Source of the DNA: Flammeovirga sp. OC4
GTDB lineage: Bacteria > Bacteroidota > Bacteroidia > Cytophagales > Flammeovirgaceae
Direction of reading: 5' to 3'
Length of the DNA stretch: 64,000 bases
Assembly (NCBI RefSeq): GCF_000812565.1
Contig: NZ_JTAM01000009.1
Location: forward strand, 124,001 to 188,000
The position numbers and the translations under genes were made by a program. Numbering within the stretch: the first letter of the stretch is position 1; every line of letters begins with the position of its first letter. Positions 34,771 to 43,515 of this stretch are shown in pieces. A model generated the notes under the pieces. It was not told where the DNA came from. It worked only from the letters and a program-made list of their open reading frames with translations, and made no database searches.

Positions 34771-35643
34771 TCATTTCTTGGGTAAAATATCAGAAAAGGC
34801 TGTTTCGTGCACTAATTTACCAATATAAGCATGGAAATTTTTAGCCCCAACCTGTTCTATTGCCAAGTATTCAACACGGCTTTCATCATAATAATCCCAT
34901 CGAGCATATTTATGTGTTACTTTATTTTCTGTAAAGGAATAAAAAGAACCTGCATAGTTGGTATCTCGATAGAACTTCTTCCCATTAACGGTAAGAATAG
35001 ATTTAGGCTGTTGTTTTAATAGTATTTCCGTATCTAAACTTTCATCAATACTATAAATATTCACCTTTTCCGTGACTCTAATTTTCAGATTCACTTGATC
35101 GAAATATTTAAAAACAACGAGTTCATTGATACCTGATAATAGTACAATTTTCTCTTCTTCCGCATTGTTATTGGCATTCAACTGATAGTGCTCTACAACT
35201 TGATATGTCTTTAGATCATAGTCTAATAAATAACCTAATTGTATATCATTTATACCAATTGATGTGGGATCATAATTGAAAGACCTTTTTTGGAAAGCTT
35301 TTGTAGGATTATTTGTATGTATTTGATGCCCAGAGATAAGATTGAATACCTTCTCTGGAGTATTTTTAATTTTTTTGGCTTGATTGAAAAGATAAATCGC
35401 TGATCCTGCGAATAACGCGAAAGAGACATCTGAATCATACATGAACGCAAGTACATTTGCAGCTACAATCCCTTTTCTTACTACATCAAATTTGTAAAAC
35501 TCTTCCTCTATTTTTTTGAAGAATGTTACTTTTTTTTGAGCAGGTAATGCTAGTTCGTATTTTTTTTTCTCAGTGGTTAATTTCTCTTTTGATAATTTAG
35601 GCCAAAAATTATTTTCTAAATATTTTCCTATATTCTCTTTCAT
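34771..35643 (-). CDS. DUF4178-like protein with hydrophobic segment
   Basis: A 290-residue protein. A charged N-terminal region (about 1-55) is followed by hydrophobic stretches VVRKGIVAANVLAFMY and VSFALFAGSAIYLF, which may anchor it in the membrane. The C-terminal two thirds are beta-rich; SIGINDIQLGYLLDYDLKTYQVVEHYQLNA and KYARWDYYDESRVEYLAIEQ recall the DUF4178 pattern. The match is by eye and moderate. Function unknown. It has no coupled neighbour; 130 bases separate it from lptB. Confidence 0.5.
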   Translation of the reverse strand: MKENIGKYLENNFWPKLSKEKLTTEKKKYELALPAQKKVTFFKKIEEEFYKFDVVRKGIVAANVLAFMYDSDVSFALFAGSAIYLFNQAKKIKNTPEKVFNLISGHQIHTNNPTKAFQKRSFNYDPTSIGINDIQLGYLLDYDLKTYQVVEHYQLNANNNAEEEKIVLLSGINELVVFKYFDQVNLKIRVTEKVNIYSIDESLDTEILLKQQPKSILTVNGKKFYRDTNYAGSFYSFTENKVTHKYARWDYYDESRVEYLAIEQVGAKNFHAYIGKLVHETAFSDILPKK

Positions 35644-35766
35644 AAAAAAAGTCTGAATTCAGATTAATAGTTTATATTTACACAATAATAATGAGTTTAA
35701 TTCTATTTTTTAAGTTTATTTTTCTCGAATACTCTTATGGTACGATTTTTTTAGATTTATATTCAT

Positions 35767-35774
35767 TAACTTTG
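35767..35774 (+). promoter_or_regulatory. Probable -7 element for the TraR/DksA-like gene
   Basis: TAACTTTG fits TAnnTTTG, with a T-rich -33 region (TTTTT at 35746-35750). The ATG is 33 bases downstream, a normal leader length. Confidence 0.5.
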
Positions 35775-35806
35775 TAAAATCATATTACCTTAACCGTTTT
35801 TTAGAT

Positions 35807-36184
35807 ATGGCAGTTGAAAAATTACGCTATTCTGCAGAAGATTTAAAGGAGTTTGAAATCCTTTTAAATAAGAAGCTAGAGAGGACTAATAAGGAACTTG
35901 AACATTTAAAACATTCTATTACCAAAGATACTAGTGGTCAAGATTCTAATCACACAGGTGGGAAAACTCTAGAAGATGGAGCAGATGCCTTTGAAAAAGA
36001 GCAGTTAAACCAATTAGCTGCCAGAACAGTAAAATACAGAACCCAATTAGAAAAGGCGTTAGTAAGAATCAAAAATGGTACTTACGGTGTATGTGTGGAT
36101 ACTGGAAACTTAATTTCTAAAGATCGTTTACGTGCAGTTCCGCACACACAACATTCGATTGAAGCTAAATTGAAAAGAAGTTAA
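35807..36184 (+). CDS. TraR/DksA family protein with a degenerate zinc finger
   Basis: A 125-residue member of the DksA/TraR group, proteins that enter the RNA polymerase secondary channel and alter initiation, or general stress proteins. An N-terminal coiled coil (EDLKEFEILLNKKLERTNKELEHLKHS) is followed by GADAFEKEQLNQLAARTVKYRTQLEKALVRIKNGTYGVCVDTG. The C-terminal zinc finger keeps only one of four cysteines (YGVCVDTGNLISKDRLRAVPHTQHSIEAKL). One-cysteine versions are common in Bacteroidota, so this looks like a stable variant rather than decay. It has its own promoter-like site and a terminator directly behind it. Confidence 0.8.
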   Translation: MAVEKLRYSAEDLKEFEILLNKKLERTNKELEHLKHSITKDTSGQDSNHTGGKTLEDGADAFEKEQLNQLAARTVKYRTQLEKALVRIKNGTYGVCVDTGNLISKDRLRAVPHTQHSIEAKLKRS

Positions 36185-36208
36185 TTTACAAGGTATTAAT
36201 TAATTTTA

Positions 36209-36251
36209 ATGACACTTGGTTGATGACAGATACCAAGTGTCATATTTTTTT
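36209..36251 (+). terminator. Terminator abutting the scpB start
   Basis: Twelve-base inverted repeat ATGACACTTGGT / ACCAAGTGTCAT (36209-36220 and 36232-36243), then a seven-base T run that ends one base before the scpB ATG at 36252. It should end the TraR/DksA transcript. Confidence 0.8.
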
Positions 36252-36845
36252 ATGGAAAGAATAGATATAGCAATTGAATCCCTAATTTTTGTCTCTAACG
36301 AACCCGTATCAGTTGACGAAATTTTTAATACACTTCAAGAAACTTTAGAGGTAGAGGAAATCACTAAAGAAATGATTCTTGAAAATATCGAGAAACTAAT
36401 CAAAAAATATAAGCGTAAAGATTATTCTTTTGAAGTCATCAAAAGTGGAGAAGGGTACAGTTTCTTGACAAAGAAAGAAACCAGTAATGTGGTCAATACT
36501 TTCTTAAAAAATAGATCTAAAAAACGTTTGTCAAGATCTGCCTTAGAGACTTTATCAATCATTGCTTATAAACAGCCAATTACCAAAGGGGAAATTGAAA
36601 AAATCCGTGGGGTAGGTAGTGATTACGCAATGAAAAAACTACTTAATAGAGGATTGGTGAAGATGAAAGGAAAGTCTGAAGCAATTGGAAGGCCCATGCT
36701 TTATGGAACCACTGATCAATTTTTAGAATACTTTGGAATCACAACTTTAAGAGATTTACCATCACCGAAAGAATTTTCTGAAGAAGATTTAGGAGATGGG
36801 CCAGACGATGTTCAACCTACTACAGAAGAATCCTCCAAATCATAA
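36252..36845 (+). CDS. scpB: Segregation and condensation protein B
   Basis: A 197-residue double winged-helix protein that works with ScpA and SMC in chromosome segregation. Typical segments are IDIAIESLIFVSNEPVSVDEI, RLSRSALETLSIIAYKQPITKGEIEKIRGVGSDYAMKKLL and RPMLYGTTDQFLEYFGI. The start at 36252 (MERIDIAIESL) is chosen because a longer frame from 36216 would begin inside a terminator hairpin and add non-conserved residues. The C-terminal tail is acidic and Ser-rich. No scpA is adjacent. The position of the terminator leaves no normal ribosome site, so initiation may depend on the hairpin or on a start within it. Confidence 0.93.
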   Translation: MERIDIAIESLIFVSNEPVSVDEIFNTLQETLEVEEITKEMILENIEKLIKKYKRKDYSFEVIKSGEGYSFLTKKETSNVVNTFLKNRSKKRLSRSALETLSIIAYKQPITKGEIEKIRGVGSDYAMKKLLNRGLVKMKGKSEAIGRPMLYGTTDQFLEYFGITTLRDLPSPKEFSEEDLGDGPDDVQPTTEESSKS

Positions 36846-36874
36846 ATATTATCACCCAAAAACTTTTACTCTTA

Positions 36875-38029
36875 TTACCCAAGTTTCTTAATGTATTCAG
36901 AAGGTGTTTGACCTATTTTTTGTTTAAATATTCTATTAAATGTAGTCTTAGAGTTAAAACCTGCCTGTTCACCTATGTGAGGTAAATTGTACTGAATATG
37001 CTTTCCTTCATCAATAAGCTTCAATACTTCTTTCAATCTAAAATCATTCATCAACTCATAAAATGAAGTATTCAATTCATTATTCAAGAGTTGGGATATC
37101 TTTTTGTAAGAAAAATCAGTGATATCTGCCAACTCTTGCATTTTCAAATCATTCTTCAAATACGGTTTTTTCTCTTCAATCAAATCTAACAAAAGTTGAC
37201 TTTCTTCATTTAATCTTTGAGTTTCCTCAACGTCTTGAACTTTCACACTCTCTTCTTTAGCAACAACGGTTTTTATTGATGCTTCTTCCTCCATAACTGT
37301 ATTAAGTTGTAAGAATAATTCTGGCCATTTAAAGGCACAAAAACCAATTGTCAACATTAAACAAGTTAAACCAAAATAGAAGAAGTGGAAAAAATTGATG
37401 GTTACCTGTACTTTTAGGATTTGAAGTACTACGCCAGCGGTACCTAAAGCCCAAAGAAAGATATTACTAAATATGAAAAACTTCATGAATCGGATAGACC
37501 ATCTAAAGTCTTCTGATATTTTTGAGGTGTCATGATATTGATAGAGAATCTTTGCTGATTTCAATGAATAAATGACGCCCTGTACGATGATAATAGAATC
37601 GAAAAATAAACTATAAGGCAAAAACCATTCTGGTAACCCGTTGGTGAGGTGTTCAACCTTCTCATGGGATGGTAATATCAGAAAGGGTGAAAATGCCAGG
37701 AAGTAAAACAATACAGGAAGGAAATGTAGTAAAAGTTTATAATTCCATTTTGATGCGGGTGTAAAATAAAACCTGATATAAAAATACATCAGCGGAAAGA
37801 AGAGTAATACTATAGGATCAATGAGTGAATAGAGATGAGGATATTCAAGAAAAAACTCATCTGATTTAAAAACATAGACAAACACTGTTGTAGCCCAAAC
37901 CAAAATCAAACTTCCCAAAGTAGTGTTAGAAGGATTTTTTGGTGGAACAAAAAAAATGTACATCGAAAGTAAGAAAGATAATATTACTCCAATTAGTAGT
38001 GATAAATGAAAAATACTGTCTAAGATCAT
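36875..38029 (-). CDS. Seven-TM AraC-type transcription regulator
   Basis: A 384-residue membrane-anchored regulator. Residues 1 to about 240 contain seven hydrophobic segments (for example LSLLIGVILSFLLSMYIFFV, PIVLLFFPLMYFYIRFYF and LMLTIGFCAFKWPELFL). An acidic linker (about 245-285) leads to a C-terminal AraC DNA-binding domain with two helix-turn-helix motifs (ALADITDFSYKKISQLLNNEL-like region and IGEQAGFNSKTTFNRIFKQKIGQTPSEYI). Such 7TM-AraC proteins are thought to sense an envelope or lipid signal. It diverges from the SusCD/protease locus across 487 bp with direct repeats and is the best candidate for its regulator; this is inference. Confidence 0.88.
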   Translation of the reverse strand: MILDSIFHLSLLIGVILSFLLSMYIFFVPPKNPSNTTLGSLILVWATTVFVYVFKSDEFFLEYPHLYSLIDPIVLLFFPLMYFYIRFYFTPASKWNYKLLLHFLPVLFYFLAFSPFLILPSHEKVEHLTNGLPEWFLPYSLFFDSIIIVQGVIYSLKSAKILYQYHDTSKISEDFRWSIRFMKFFIFSNIFLWALGTAGVVLQILKVQVTINFFHFFYFGLTCLMLTIGFCAFKWPELFLQLNTVMEEEASIKTVVAKEESVKVQDVEETQRLNEESQLLLDLIEEKKPYLKNDLKMQELADITDFSYKKISQLLNNELNTSFYELMNDFRLKEVLKLIDEGKHIQYNLPHIGEQAGFNSKTTFNRIFKQKIGQTPSEYIKKLG

Positions 38030-38516
38030 GAATGCTATTATTTTGTAAGTTATACGGCCTAGTGAATCATAATCAAAGTTTGAATAAAATGTTACACAAA
38101 ATGATTACACACTAGCTATGAGATGGTTTTAGTCCTTATTGAATGGGGAGACTTTCTATTCTTAAATAGCAAAAACCTCCAAATACAAATGTAAATATCG
38201 TCTGACTAAAAAACATCATTTAGAATGTTAGAATAAGCTAATAATTACCTAAATCTCACTTGAAGCCCATTTATCACTTCTAACATCTATACTAATGAAA
38301 AAAAGATGAAGTAATATTAAGTAACAAACTAACAGCTACTTAGGGTGTACCACTCGTGGAATTGAAACTGTACCACTCATGGAAGTTGTACCAATAACAA
38401 CGGTGACACAACTTGGACTACTGTAAATTAGGGTGAAACATATTTTTAACGAAAATTTACAAAAAATTACTAAAGAGAGATACAACTCCTTTCTATTTAT
38501 TTAAACTTTTTAAATT
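38030..38516. other. 487-bp regulatory gap before the SusCD/protease locus
   Basis: A long AT-rich gap between the divergent AraC-type regulator and the lipoprotein gene. It holds a set of spaced direct repeats at 38346-38393 (listed separately) and no open frame of note. The region 38100-38340 shows no hairpin or repeat I could support. The length itself suggests regulatory content, since most gaps here are below 200 bp. Confidence 0.5.
38346..38393. repeat. Direct repeats TGTACCACTCrTGGAA, possible operator
   Basis: TGTACCACTCGTGGAA begins at 38346 and TGTACCACTCATGGAA at 38369, differing at one base and spaced 23 bp, near two helix turns. A third partial copy TGTACCA begins at 38387. The first copy contains the small palindrome CCAC-TC-GTGG. 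Spacing and position between a regulator and its likely targets fit AraC-type direct half-sites (inference). Confidence 0.55.
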
Positions 38517-40259
38517 ATGTTTCGCAACAAACTCGTACTATCATTACTAGCAATTTCTAGCTGTATGGTAAGTTGTCAAGACGACAGCATTCAAAGTCAA
38601 ATTGATGACTTAAGCGGTAAAGTAGAAGATCTAAACTCCAACTTAGATAGTTTAGACAACGAACTTGCTTCATTAAAAGAGCAACATCAGAATACATTAC
38701 TTGAAAAAATTCAAGATATGGATGACATGATGGCCAGTCTCATTGCTGAAAATTCTAAACTTTCAGATCAATATAATGACATCTCAGATAGTTTGAAGTC
38801 TATCCATGATGAAGTTGCTGAAAGTGGCAGCTCTATTTATTATGGTGATTTATTAACTCCTGAAAACTTTGCTCAATACACTGCGCAAGGAGCTTCAATT
38901 GTAACAGGTAATATCTTAGTTACAACAGAGGAACAATTGAATGCTTTGGCGAACCTAAGAGTAACAGGCGGAAACATTCACTTATCTAACCTAATGGATA
39001 TTACACTTCCTGCATTAGAAACAGTAGGTGGTGATTTAGTAGTTTCTTCAGCAAAAGGAACAGTTGTTTTTGAAAGTTTATTTACTGTTGCTGGTGGATG
39101 GTTTAACAATGACAATGCAGAGCAAACTTCATTAGTCGCTGACAAGCTTGCTTTTGTTTCAGGAAATGTTGAAATCAACCACAACCTTCTTTTAGAAACA
39201 GTTTCTTTTGATGCATTAGCTTATATGAAGTCATTATCGATTAATAGTTTCTGGGCAGAAGATCCTACTTATAATCATTATGGTTCTTTAGCTTCAGTGA
39301 ATATTTCAGATGTAGATACTGAAGGCGATCTAACAGTTGCATATGGCGGTACTGGTACTCTAAATATTGGTAATGTTGGAGGAAATTTAAAGCTTGAAAA
39401 AACTAAATTCACTGATATCAATATTTCAGGTACACATCTTGGTGGCTTTGAATTGAAATATAATCATTCGCTTGTAAACCTTGTTGTTGATAATGTAACA
39501 TCAATTCATGGAGATATTGATTTTCTTCAAAACACTCCAGATTCAGGCCTTGGTACATTCTCTACTACAAGTACTAATGGTTTTGAAGTTTTCCCAAGTT
39601 TTGAGAATCTTACTGAAATTAAAGGTAACATCTCTATCTCAGGTAACAGTGCATTGACTTCTATTGAATCATTTAATGCTGTAACAACAATTACTGGAGC
39701 TGAAATTTCATTTAATAACAATGGTACTCTAACTGTATTAGACATTTTTAATAATGTAACAGATGCAAGTGTTCCAGTTTCTCAATTCAGATCTGAAAAC
39801 ACTAAGGTTTATATTTACGAAAAAACAAGCTGGTTCAATGGCTTCTCAAACCTTTTACTAGGTGGTGACATCACAATCAATATTCAAAACCCAGCAGCTG
39901 ATGATGGTGGTTTTGGTATATTCTCTACAGACGTTGTAAGATTTGAAGGTTTCTCAGCAATGACAGTAGCTACTCGTCTTCGTTTAAACATTGGTGTAGT
40001 AACAGACTTCAACGCATTCAATGCATTGGAAAGATTACAACCTGGTTTTGAAGACTATACTTATCTTTCATTACAATTACCTGAAGATACTAATGTTTCA
40101 TTGTGTCCTTTATCAACTCTTCTTACAAAAATCAAAAACGATGAATTAGGTAATCCAAATTACAGAGTTTACATCCAAGCAATGAATGAATGGGGATGGC
40201 ATCAAGATGTTGAAGATCAAAATGCTACAATTGAAGAATTGTTGACTTCTTGTGACTAA
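38517..40259 (+). CDS. Surface lipoprotein with coiled coil and receptor L-domain-like repeats
   Basis: A 580-residue lipoprotein. The signal peptide ends at C20 (MVSC), followed by QDDS, an acidic start typical of surface-exposed Bacteroidota lipoproteins. Residues 25-105 form a heptad-rich coiled coil (IDDLSGKVEDLNSNLDSLDN). From about 125 on come repeated beta units reading like NIHLSNLMDITLPALETVGGDLVVS, GNVEINHNLLLETVSFDALAYM and GNISISGNSALTSIESFNAV, the leucine-rich pattern of receptor L-domain or BspA-like proteins. A lone Cys pair (CPLST and the final TSCD) may form a disulphide. It heads the SusCD/protease gene set and may capture substrate or extend it from the cell surface. Confidence 0.7.
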   Translation: MFRNKLVLSLLAISSCMVSCQDDSIQSQIDDLSGKVEDLNSNLDSLDNELASLKEQHQNTLLEKIQDMDDMMASLIAENSKLSDQYNDISDSLKSIHDEVAESGSSIYYGDLLTPENFAQYTAQGASIVTGNILVTTEEQLNALANLRVTGGNIHLSNLMDITLPALETVGGDLVVSSAKGTVVFESLFTVAGGWFNNDNAEQTSLVADKLAFVSGNVEINHNLLLETVSFDALAYMKSLSINSFWAEDPTYNHYGSLASVNISDVDTEGDLTVAYGGTGTLNIGNVGGNLKLEKTKFTDINISGTHLGGFELKYNHSLVNLVVDNVTSIHGDIDFLQNTPDSGLGTFSTTSTNGFEVFPSFENLTEIKGNISISGNSALTSIESFNAVTTITGAEISFNNNGTLTVLDIFNNVTDASVPVSQFRSENTKVYIYEKTSWFNGFSNLLLGGDITINIQNPAADDGGFGIFSTDVVRFEGFSAMTVATRLRLNIGVVTDFNAFNALERLQPGFEDYTYLSLQLPEDTNVSLCPLSTLLTKIKNDELGNPNYRVYIQAMNEWGWHQDVEDQNATIEELLTSCD

Positions 40260-40301
40260 AAATACACTACTTGATAAAAAGCAATAACTGCTTTTGTAAC
40301 T

Positions 40302-40331
40302 GGGCATCACAACAAATTATCTGTGGTGCCC
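40302..40331 (+). other. Hairpin between lipoprotein gene and susC
   Basis: Ten-base stem GGGCATCACA / TGTGGTGCCC with one G-U pair and a 10-base loop, without an immediate T run. It may be a partial terminator that lowers susC expression relative to the first gene, or an RNA-stability element. Confidence 0.4.
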
Positions 40332-40433
40332 CCAATCACTTTTCTTTTTAAATCCAGCTTATAAAATCCATCAAAATTTATCTAACCTGAGCGTTTCAAC
40401 TCGGTTTTATACTACCAATTCAAATCTTATTTA

Positions 40434-43400
40434 ATGAAGAATTTATTATTATTCTTTCTTCTACAATCATTTACTACAGCTGCTTTGTTTGCACAAGACA
40501 GAATTGTAAGAGGTAAAATTGTAGACGAAAAAGGTGAAGAACTGCCTATCGTAAATATTAAAGTTCTAGGGTCTAATATTGTTACTGTCTCTGATATGGG
40601 GGGTAACTATCAAATTACCGTTCCTTCTGACACTTCCACTTTAGTTTATACCTTCATTGGTATGGCTACTCAATACGAAAGAGTAAATAACAGATCTATT
40701 GTTAATGTAACAATGGAACAAGACCTTCAACACTTGGAAGAGGTAATGGTTGTTGCTTATGGAACAACTACAAAAGAAGCTTTTACGGGTTCGGCTGAAA
40801 CGATCGATGACGAAGTTTTAAAAGATAGAGCAGTCACCTCATTTGATAAAGCATTACAAGGTACTACACCTGGTTTAATGGTATCAAGTAGTTCAGGACA
40901 ACCTGGTTCTGCTGCAACAATTCGAATTAGAGGAATTGGCTCAATCAGTGCGGGTAGTGCTCCATTATACGTATTGGATGGTGTACCGATGACTGGTTCT
41001 ATTACTGACCTTAACCCCAATGACATTGCCAGTATTACTGTATTAAAAGATGCGGCCGCGGCTTCATTATATGGTTCACGTGCTGCTAATGGTGTAATCC
41101 TTATTACCACAAATCAAGGTAAATCAGGTGAAACTAAAATTTCATTGAACTCTCAGTTTGGTGTTTCTAGCAGAATTTCTGATGGCTATGCATTAATGAA
41201 TTCAAGCCAAATTTATGAACATAGTTGGAGAGGTTTATACAATAGAGCGTTGAATGATAACCTTTCTGCTGAAGAAGCTATAGAGCATGCCCATGAAAAT
41301 GTTGAAGGTGTTGTAGGTTTCAATCCTTTTAGTTCAGAAAGACCGTTAGGTGATGACGGAAAAGTGATCGATGGAACACATTTACATACTAACACTAATT
41401 GGAGAGATGAACTTTATAAGAATGGTTTAGTCAATAATCATAACTTAAATATTAGTGGTGGAAATGATTTAACTAAAGTCTTTTTCTCACTTGGTTATTA
41501 TGATGACACTGGAATTATATTAAGTTCTGATTATACAAGATATACGAGTAAGGTAAACGTTTCTCACAAAATTAATGACTTCTTGACTGCAGGTGTCAAC
41601 TCAATGTTATCTTACTCAAAAACAAACGCTCCTCCTAATGGAAGTCAAGGTTCTAACCCTGTAAGATCAGTTGAAGTAATTAATGCTGCTTCTCCCGTGT
41701 ATAATGATGACGGTACTTACAACTGGGATAACAAAGCTGTTCTTGACTTTAACCCAGTTGGCTTAGCTGAAAAAGATAAATACTTATACGAAACAAAAAG
41801 AGGTGTTTTAAATTCTTATTTGAACGTTGACTTTACTAAAAGCTTATCATTTAAAACAACCTTAGGCATTGATAATTCAATCAATAAAGGTCTAAATTAT
41901 TACAATAGAGAACATGGTAATGGAGAAGGTGTAGACGGTAGAAGTGTAATGTCACAATCTGATAACTTAACATGGAACGTTTCTAACTTATTCAACTACA
42001 ACCTTTATAGAGAAAACTTCTCTGTTACATTATTAGCAGGTCAGGAAGCTGCAGGACAAAGTATTGCATCATTATCAAGTGGCGTTACAGGGTTTGCAGT
42101 AGATGGATATTATGATCTACTTTGGGGTTCTCAACCTTCAAAACCATCAAGTTCTACAACGGAGTGGACATTAGTTTCATACCTAGGCCAAGCAAAATTC
42201 GATATTAAAGACCGTTACTATTTTAGTGGTAGTATCCGTACAGATGGTAGTTCAAGGTTTGGACAAAATCACAAATATGGTGTTTTCTATTCAATTGGTG
42301 GTGGTTGGAGAATCAACAATGAGAATTTCATGAGAGACATATCGTGGATCAATCATTTAAAGATCAGGTCTTCTTACGGTACATCTGGTAATAATAACAT
42401 CGGCAACTATTCATTCTTAGGTTTATACGGTGGTGGAGCTGATTACAGTGGCTTCCCAGGTTTGACTCCAACGCAATTGGATAACCAAGATATTCGATGG
42501 GAAAAAATTAGCAACTTCAACGTAGGTTTTGAATCTAGATTAGTTAGAAACTTAACACTATCTGCCGAATACTATATTCGTCATTCAGATGGATTATTAT
42601 ACTCAAAACCTTTATCTGCATCCAAAGGTATCGGATCGGTTCTTACCAACTTAGGAGCAATGGACAACAAAGGTTTCGAAGTAGCGATGTCTTATGATAT
42701 TAAAACAAACTCAGACTTCTACAGCACTATTGGTTTCAATATCTCAACCAATAAAAACACTGTTTTAAAATTAACAACAGAACAAGTTGTATCTGGTACT
42801 AAACTAATAGAAGAAGGAGCAAGTTTATACCAATTCTATCTTACAGAGTGGGCGGGTGTTGACCCTTCAAATGGTAAACCGCTATGGTATGTGAATTACA
42901 CAGGCCAAGATGGTACTGAATTACCTGCTTCAGCATTCCAAGACCCTAATGGTTCTGATCGATTAGTGACAAGCGAATACGGTGATGCTGAAAGAGTACG
43001 TTTGGGTACCGCTTTACCCACTGTATTTGGAGGTGTGAATTACAGTGTTGGATATAAGAATCTAGAATTGAGTCTATTGTTCTCCTATAGCTATGGAAAT
43101 AAGGTGTATAATCACGACTATGCTACAAACATGCACGATGGTCAAGCACCTGGAAATAACCTAGCGGCTGATGCCCTTAACGCATGGACTCCTGACAATA
43201 TTTATACAAACGTACCTCGTTATGTGGTCAATAATACTGATCGTGGAAATGAAATGTCATCACGTTTCTTAGAAGATGGTTCTTATGTCAGATTAAAGAA
43301 TGTGACTTTGGCTTACCGACTACCATCAAGACTTTGCAATAAAATGGGGATCAGTGGATTGAGGGCCTATGTATCTGGAGAAAACTTATGGACATTAACG

Positions 43401-43502
43401 AACTATAAAGGTTTTGATCCAGAGATGAGTATCAATGGAGTTACGGGAAGTAACATCCCAGGTGTGAAAGTAGTTTCAACAGGTTTCAATTTAGATTTTT
43501 AA
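40434..43502 (+). CDS. susC: SusC/RagA family TonB-linked outer membrane transporter
   Basis: A 1022-residue outer-membrane importer. Signal peptide (about 1-20), then a carboxypeptidase-regulatory-like beta-sandwich (RIVRGKIVDEKGEELPIVNIKV onward to residue 90), then the plug with the SusC signature: LQGTTPGLMVSSSSGQPGSAATIRIRG, PLYVLDGVPM, and NPNDIASITVLKDAAAASLYGSRAANGVI. The 22-strand barrel follows to the C-terminal Phe. It pairs with the SusD gene 13 bases downstream. RagA-type members import peptides and SusC-type members glycans; with a secreted protease in the same set and no glycoside hydrolase, peptides are favoured. The symbol marks the family, not a proven starch role. Confidence 0.93.
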   Translation: MKNLLLFFLLQSFTTAALFAQDRIVRGKIVDEKGEELPIVNIKVLGSNIVTVSDMGGNYQITVPSDTSTLVYTFIGMATQYERVNNRSIVNVTMEQDLQHLEEVMVVAYGTTTKEAFTGSAETIDDEVLKDRAVTSFDKALQGTTPGLMVSSSSGQPGSAATIRIRGIGSISAGSAPLYVLDGVPMTGSITDLNPNDIASITVLKDAAAASLYGSRAANGVILITTNQGKSGETKISLNSQFGVSSRISDGYALMNSSQIYEHSWRGLYNRALNDNLSAEEAIEHAHENVEGVVGFNPFSSERPLGDDGKVIDGTHLHTNTNWRDELYKNGLVNNHNLNISGGNDLTKVFFSLGYYDDTGIILSSDYTRYTSKVNVSHKINDFLTAGVNSMLSYSKTNAPPNGSQGSNPVRSVEVINAASPVYNDDGTYNWDNKAVLDFNPVGLAEKDKYLYETKRGVLNSYLNVDFTKSLSFKTTLGIDNSINKGLNYYNREHGNGEGVDGRSVMSQSDNLTWNVSNLFNYNLYRENFSVTLLAGQEAAGQSIASLSSGVTGFAVDGYYDLLWGSQPSKPSSSTTEWTLVSYLGQAKFDIKDRYYFSGSIRTDGSSRFGQNHKYGVFYSIGGGWRINNENFMRDISWINHLKIRSSYGTSGNNNIGNYSFLGLYGGGADYSGFPGLTPTQLDNQDIRWEKISNFNVGFESRLVRNLTLSAEYYIRHSDGLLYSKPLSASKGIGSVLTNLGAMDNKGFEVAMSYDIKTNSDFYSTIGFNISTNKNTVLKLTTEQVVSGTKLIEEGASLYQFYLTEWAGVDPSNGKPLWYVNYTGQDGTELPASAFQDPNGSDRLVTSEYGDAERVRLGTALPTVFGGVNYSVGYKNLELSLLFSYSYGNKVYNHDYATNMHDGQAPGNNLAADALNAWTPDNIYTNVPRYVVNNTDRGNEMSSRFLEDGSYVRLKNVTLAYRLPSRLCNKMGISGLRAYVSGENLWTLTNYKGFDPEMSINGVTGSNIPGVKVVSTGFNLDF

Positions 43503-43515
43503 GGAGAAAAACAAT

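Noticed and set aside
36216-36251. An upstream scpB start adding 12 residues
   Set aside because: It would begin inside the terminator hairpin and the extra residues do not resemble ScpB.
38346-38393. A CRISPR array at the spaced repeats
   Set aside because: Only two near-full copies and one partial copy exist, with spacers of 2-7 bases, and there are no cas genes.
40757-41110. A 117-residue minus-strand frame opposite the SusC plug
   Set aside because: It is antisense to the most conserved part of SusC and has no gene features of its own.
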